Shown here in pieces: positions 34,600 through 37,113 of a DNA stretch of 37,113 nucleotides; the first letter of the stretch is position 1; every line of letters starts with the position of its first letter. The notes beneath the pieces are model-generated. The model made no database searches, was not told where the DNA came from, and saw only the letters and a list, made by a program, of their open reading frames with translations. Origin of the DNA: Pseudomonadota bacterium (lineage in GTDB: Bacteria > Pseudomonadota > Gammaproteobacteria > Burkholderiales > Burkholderiaceae_E); assembly GCA_029779435.1 (NCBI GenBank), contig JAKPAM010000269.1, positions 1 to 37,113 on the forward strand. Reading direction: 5' to 3'. Made by a program: the position numbers and the translations under genes.

Positions 34600-35634
34600 T
34601 CAGCGATGCGCGACGGCTTGCGGCTTGCGCCGCGCCTGCAGGCTGCGCAGGCCGCCGGCGACCCCGCTGGGCAGCACGAACATGAAGATGATCAGGAACA
34701 GGCCGTAGATCGCCCAGGGCGCGGCCTTCGAGATCTGGTCCGCGATGTTCGGGATGAACTGGATGAAGATCGCGCCGAAGATCGCCCCGGACAACGAGGC
34801 CAGGCCGCCGACGACGATCCCGACGACGAACGTGATCGACAGGAACACCGTGAAGCTGTCGGGCGCGACGAACTGCACGGCGATCGCGCCCAGCGCGCCC
34901 GCCACGCCGGTGTACAGCGCCGAGACACCGAACGTCAGCGACTTGTACATCTTGTTGTTGACGCCCATGGTCTCGGCCGCGATCGGATGGTCGCGGATCG
35001 CCACCAACGCCCGGCCGATCCGCCCCTTGAGCAGATTGCGGCCCGCGACGAACATGATGACCGTGACCACCAGCGTGAAGAAGTACAACCACTGGTCCTG
35101 CGTCAACGGCAGGCCAAACGGCGCGTCGGGCTTCATGATGACGATGCCCTGCACGCCGCCGGTCCACTCCTCGATGCCCTTGAACTTCAGCAACTGCGGC
35201 AGCGCCACACCGAGCGCGAACGTGGCCAGCGCCAGGTACAGACCTTCGAGCTTGAGCGCCGGCAGGCCGAACAGGAAGCCGACCACCAGGCACAGCGCGC
35301 CGGCGATCGGCACCGTCACCCAGTAGGGCACGTTGAACTGATCCATCAGGATCGCGGCCGTGTAGGCGCCGATCGCGTAGAACGCGCCGTGCCCGAGCGA
35401 GATCTGGCCGTTGTAGCCGGTCAGCATGTTCAGTCCGAGCAACGCGATCGCGTAAACCAGCACCAACGTGCACTGGAAGACCCGATAGTTGCTGGCCACG
35501 AACGGCAGCACGCATAGCGCCACCGCCAGGACGATCAACGCGGGTATCTGCCATTTGGGCCGGGCGGCCGCAGCCGGCAGCGCGGCCGCATCGAAACCGT
35601 CGCTCACCGCAGTGGCTGACGTGGTCGTATTCAT
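34600..35634 (-). CDS. livM: Branched-chain amino-acid-type ABC permease LivM
   Basis: The 344-aa membrane protein has about ten hydrophobic segments after a polar N-terminus. The LivM signatures are ALLGLNMLTGYNGQISLGHGAFYAIGAYTAA near residue 80, LAIRDHPIAAETMGVN, and ALGAIAVQFVAPDSFTVFLSITFVVGIVVGGLASLSGAIFGAI. The start at 35634 (MNTTTSATA) has GGAGA 9 nt upstream; the open frame extends to 35664 into livH. It follows livH with a 22-bp gap and pairs with it to form the importer channel. Confidence 0.93.
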   Translation of the reverse strand: MNTTTSATAVSDGFDAAALPAAAARPKWQIPALIVLAVALCVLPFVASNYRVFQCTLVLVYAIALLGLNMLTGYNGQISLGHGAFYAIGAYTAAILMDQFNVPYWVTVPIAGALCLVVGFLFGLPALKLEGLYLALATFALGVALPQLLKFKGIEEWTGGVQGIVIMKPDAPFGLPLTQDQWLYFFTLVVTVIMFVAGRNLLKGRIGRALVAIRDHPIAAETMGVNNKMYKSLTFGVSALYTGVAGALGAIAVQFVAPDSFTVFLSITFVVGIVVGGLASLSGAIFGAIFIQFIPNIADQISKAAPWAIYGLFLIIFMFVLPSGVAGGLRSLQARRKPQAVAHR

Positions 35635-35656
35635 GGATGAAGTCTCCAAATCGTTG

Positions 35657-36529
35657 TCAGACACGCGTGACGTGTACTTTGCCGAACAGGCCGGACGGCT
35701 TGACGATCAGCACGCCGATGATCAAGACCAGCGCGACCGACAGCTTCAGCTCGTTGCCGATCACGTAGGCGCCGAGCAGGTTCTCGAGCACGCCGACGAT
35801 GAACCCGCCGACCACCGCGCCTGCGGGGTTCTCGATACCGCCGATCAGCGCCGCCGCGAACGCGTACAGCAGGATGCCGGCCATCATGTTCGGATCCAGG
35901 TAGACGACGGGCGCCACCATCATGCCCGCGATCGCGCCGATCGCGGCGGCCAGACCCCAGCCCAGCGCCAGCATCCAGCCGACGCGCACGCCGACCAGGC
36001 GACTGGAAACGGGATTCTGCGCGGCGGCGCGCATCGCCAGCCCGAGCGGCGTGAAGCGGAAGAACAGCGCCAGCAGCGCCAGCACGACGAGCGTAACCAG
36101 GATCGCGCCCATCTCGTGCGGCGACATGTACGCGTTGCCCAGGAACGAGTTCTCGGGGAACGGGCTCGGGAACGGCTTGATCGTGTACGAGTAGATCCAG
36201 CCGGCTACGCTGTTCAGGATGACCAGCAGGCCGATGAACACGACGACCGCCGACAGCTCGGACGAGCCCCGGATCGGCCGCACGACGATCCGCTCGATCG
36301 CGGCGCCGATGATGAACGACAGCACGATCGTTCCGAAGAACGCGACCCAGTACGGCATGCCGGCCTGGATCATCGTCCACGCCAGGTAGGTCGAGAACAT
36401 GGCCATCTCGCCCTGCGCGAAATTGACCAGGTGGGTGGCCTGATAAATCATTACCAGCGCGAGGGCCACGCTGGCGTAGATGCCGCCGGTCGCCAGACCG
36501 GCGAATACCTGATGCAAGAATCCGTCCAC
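35657..36529 (-). CDS. livH: Branched-chain amino-acid-type ABC permease LivH
   Basis: The 290-aa membrane protein has about eight hydrophobic segments. The LivH start is MDGFLHQVFAGLATGGIYASVALALVMIYQATHLVNFAQGEMAMF, with an EAA-like AAAQNPVSSRLVGVRVG and the C-terminal GIENPAGAVVGGFIVGVLENLLGAYV. It lies 2 bp after the livF-like gene, indicating tight coupling. Its partner is LivM just downstream. Transport direction is inward, using the binding protein at 33233-34450. Confidence 0.94.
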   Translation of the reverse strand: MDGFLHQVFAGLATGGIYASVALALVMIYQATHLVNFAQGEMAMFSTYLAWTMIQAGMPYWVAFFGTIVLSFIIGAAIERIVVRPIRGSSELSAVVVFIGLLVILNSVAGWIYSYTIKPFPSPFPENSFLGNAYMSPHEMGAILVTLVVLALLALFFRFTPLGLAMRAAAQNPVSSRLVGVRVGWMLALGWGLAAAIGAIAGMMVAPVVYLDPNMMAGILLYAFAAALIGGIENPAGAVVGGFIVGVLENLLGAYVIGNELKLSVALVLIIGVLIVKPSGLFGKVHVTRV

Positions 36530-36531
36530 GT

Positions 36532-37113
36532 TCAGCCTCCCAGGTACGCTTCGCGCACCGCGTCGTTCTTCTTCACTTCTTCGGCCGGACCGCCCAGGAT
36601 GAGCCGGCCCGTTTCGAGCAGGTAGGCACTGTCGGCCAGATCGAGCGCCATCGCGGCGTTCTGCTCGACCAGCAGGATCGACACCTTCTCGGTTTCGTTG
36701 ACCTTCTTCATGATCGAGAAGATCTCGCGCACGATCAGCGGCGCGAGCCCGAACGACGGTTCGTCGAGCACGAGAAGCCGGGGCCGCAGCATCAGCGCGC
36801 GCGAGATCGCCAGCATCTGCTGCTCACCGCCGGACAGCGTGCCGGCCTGCTGGGTGCGCCGTTCCTTCAGGCGCGGGAAGTACGTGAACATCCGTTCGTA
36901 GTCGCGTTCGACCTCGGCCTTGTTGCGGCGCGTGTACGCCCCCAGGCGCAGGTTTTCCTCGACGCTGAAGTTGACGAACGTGCCGCGACCGTCCGGCACG
37001 TGGGCCACCCCCATGCGGACGATGTCCTCGGTCGCCTTGCCGTCGACGCGCTGGCCGGCCAGCGTGATCGACCCTTCGGTCTTGACCATGCCGCACAGCG
37101 CGCGCAGCGTCGT
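36532..37113 (-). CDS. livF: LivF-type ABC ATPase, cut by the right window edge
   Basis: The 5' end is missing: the window begins (on the - strand) at TTLRALCGMVKTEG, just after where Walker A would end, so the first ~40 residues lie outside. The remainder has the LivF features GVAHVPDGRGTFVNFSVEENLRLGAYTRR, signature LSGGEQQMLAISRALM, Walker B LLVLDEPSFGLAPL and switch region ILLVEQNAAMAL. The stop is 2 bp before livH. An internal ATG at 37089 is not a start. Confidence 0.93.
   Translation of the reverse strand, partial: TTLRALCGMVKTEGSITLAGQRVDGKATEDIVRMGVAHVPDGRGTFVNFSVEENLRLGAYTRRNKAEVERDYERMFTYFPRLKERRTQQAGTLSGGEQQMLAISRALMLRPRLLVLDEPSFGLAPLIVREIFSIMKKVNETEKVSILLVEQNAAMALDLADSAYLLETGRLILGGPAEEVKKNDAVREAYLGG

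Overview
The window is GC-rich bacterial chromosome of betaproteobacterial, Burkholderiales-like character. This is inferred from strongly G/C-ending codons, a Bug/TctC tripartite-tricarboxylate-type binding receptor, a TfdA-like dioxygenase, and LivFHMK and Pst systems of beta-proteobacterial type. No phage, conjugation or complete insertion-sequence genes are visible. Every protein call rests on reading motifs by eye; no database search was possible.

Layout. (1) 0.2-1.6 kb: a bifunctional GDP-mannose enzyme (ManC/AlgA type). (2) 1.8-8.9 kb: a phosphate regulon, phoBR on the + strand facing pstSCAB-phoU on the - strand. Both promoters carry PhoB-box-like repeats in 11-bp phase, and the convergent junction holds a 13-bp tandem-repeat array followed by a phoU terminator. 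(3) 9.0-11.8 kb: an orphan FecR-domain exported protein and three small proteins of unknown function. (4) 11.9-16.0 kb: a catabolic-looking divergon. On the - strand lie a TfdA/TauD dioxygenase, a LacI-family regulator and a VOC protein; a Bug receptor is on the + strand. Two related operator-like palindromes lie between the divergent genes. (5) 16.0-18.7 kb: a three-gene ABC-2 exporter whose ATPase carries an odd acidic insert. (6) 18.8-21.4 kb: nhaA followed by a type II NADH dehydrogenase. (7) 21.6-25.3 kb: an SDR, an AhpD-like protein divergent from an AraC regulator, and a lactate-2-monooxygenase-like flavoprotein. (8) 25.4-28.3 kb: a TetR/CocE-type hydrolase pair bounded by two direct copies of a terminator element, one of which is the terminator of tRNA-Leu(CAA). 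(9) 28.5-29.35 kb: a GNAT acetyltransferase and a strikingly AT-rich strip with twin hairpins resembling an IS200/IS605-type end. (10) 29.35-32.1 kb: queA-tgt (queuosine synthesis) followed by a MaoC-like hot-dog protein instead of the usual yajC-secDF. (11) 32.1-37.1 kb: an ABM monooxygenase, a ChaC protein and a livF(partial)-H-M-K amino-acid/organic-acid importer on the - strand.

Most genes are ordinary. The most interesting signals are non-coding: phased Pho boxes, the 13-bp array, the paired ACGT-core palindromes of the TfdA/LacI/Bug divergon, the TetR palindrome, the duplicated tRNA-Leu terminator, and the IS605-like relic. No clearly new defence or mobile system was found.
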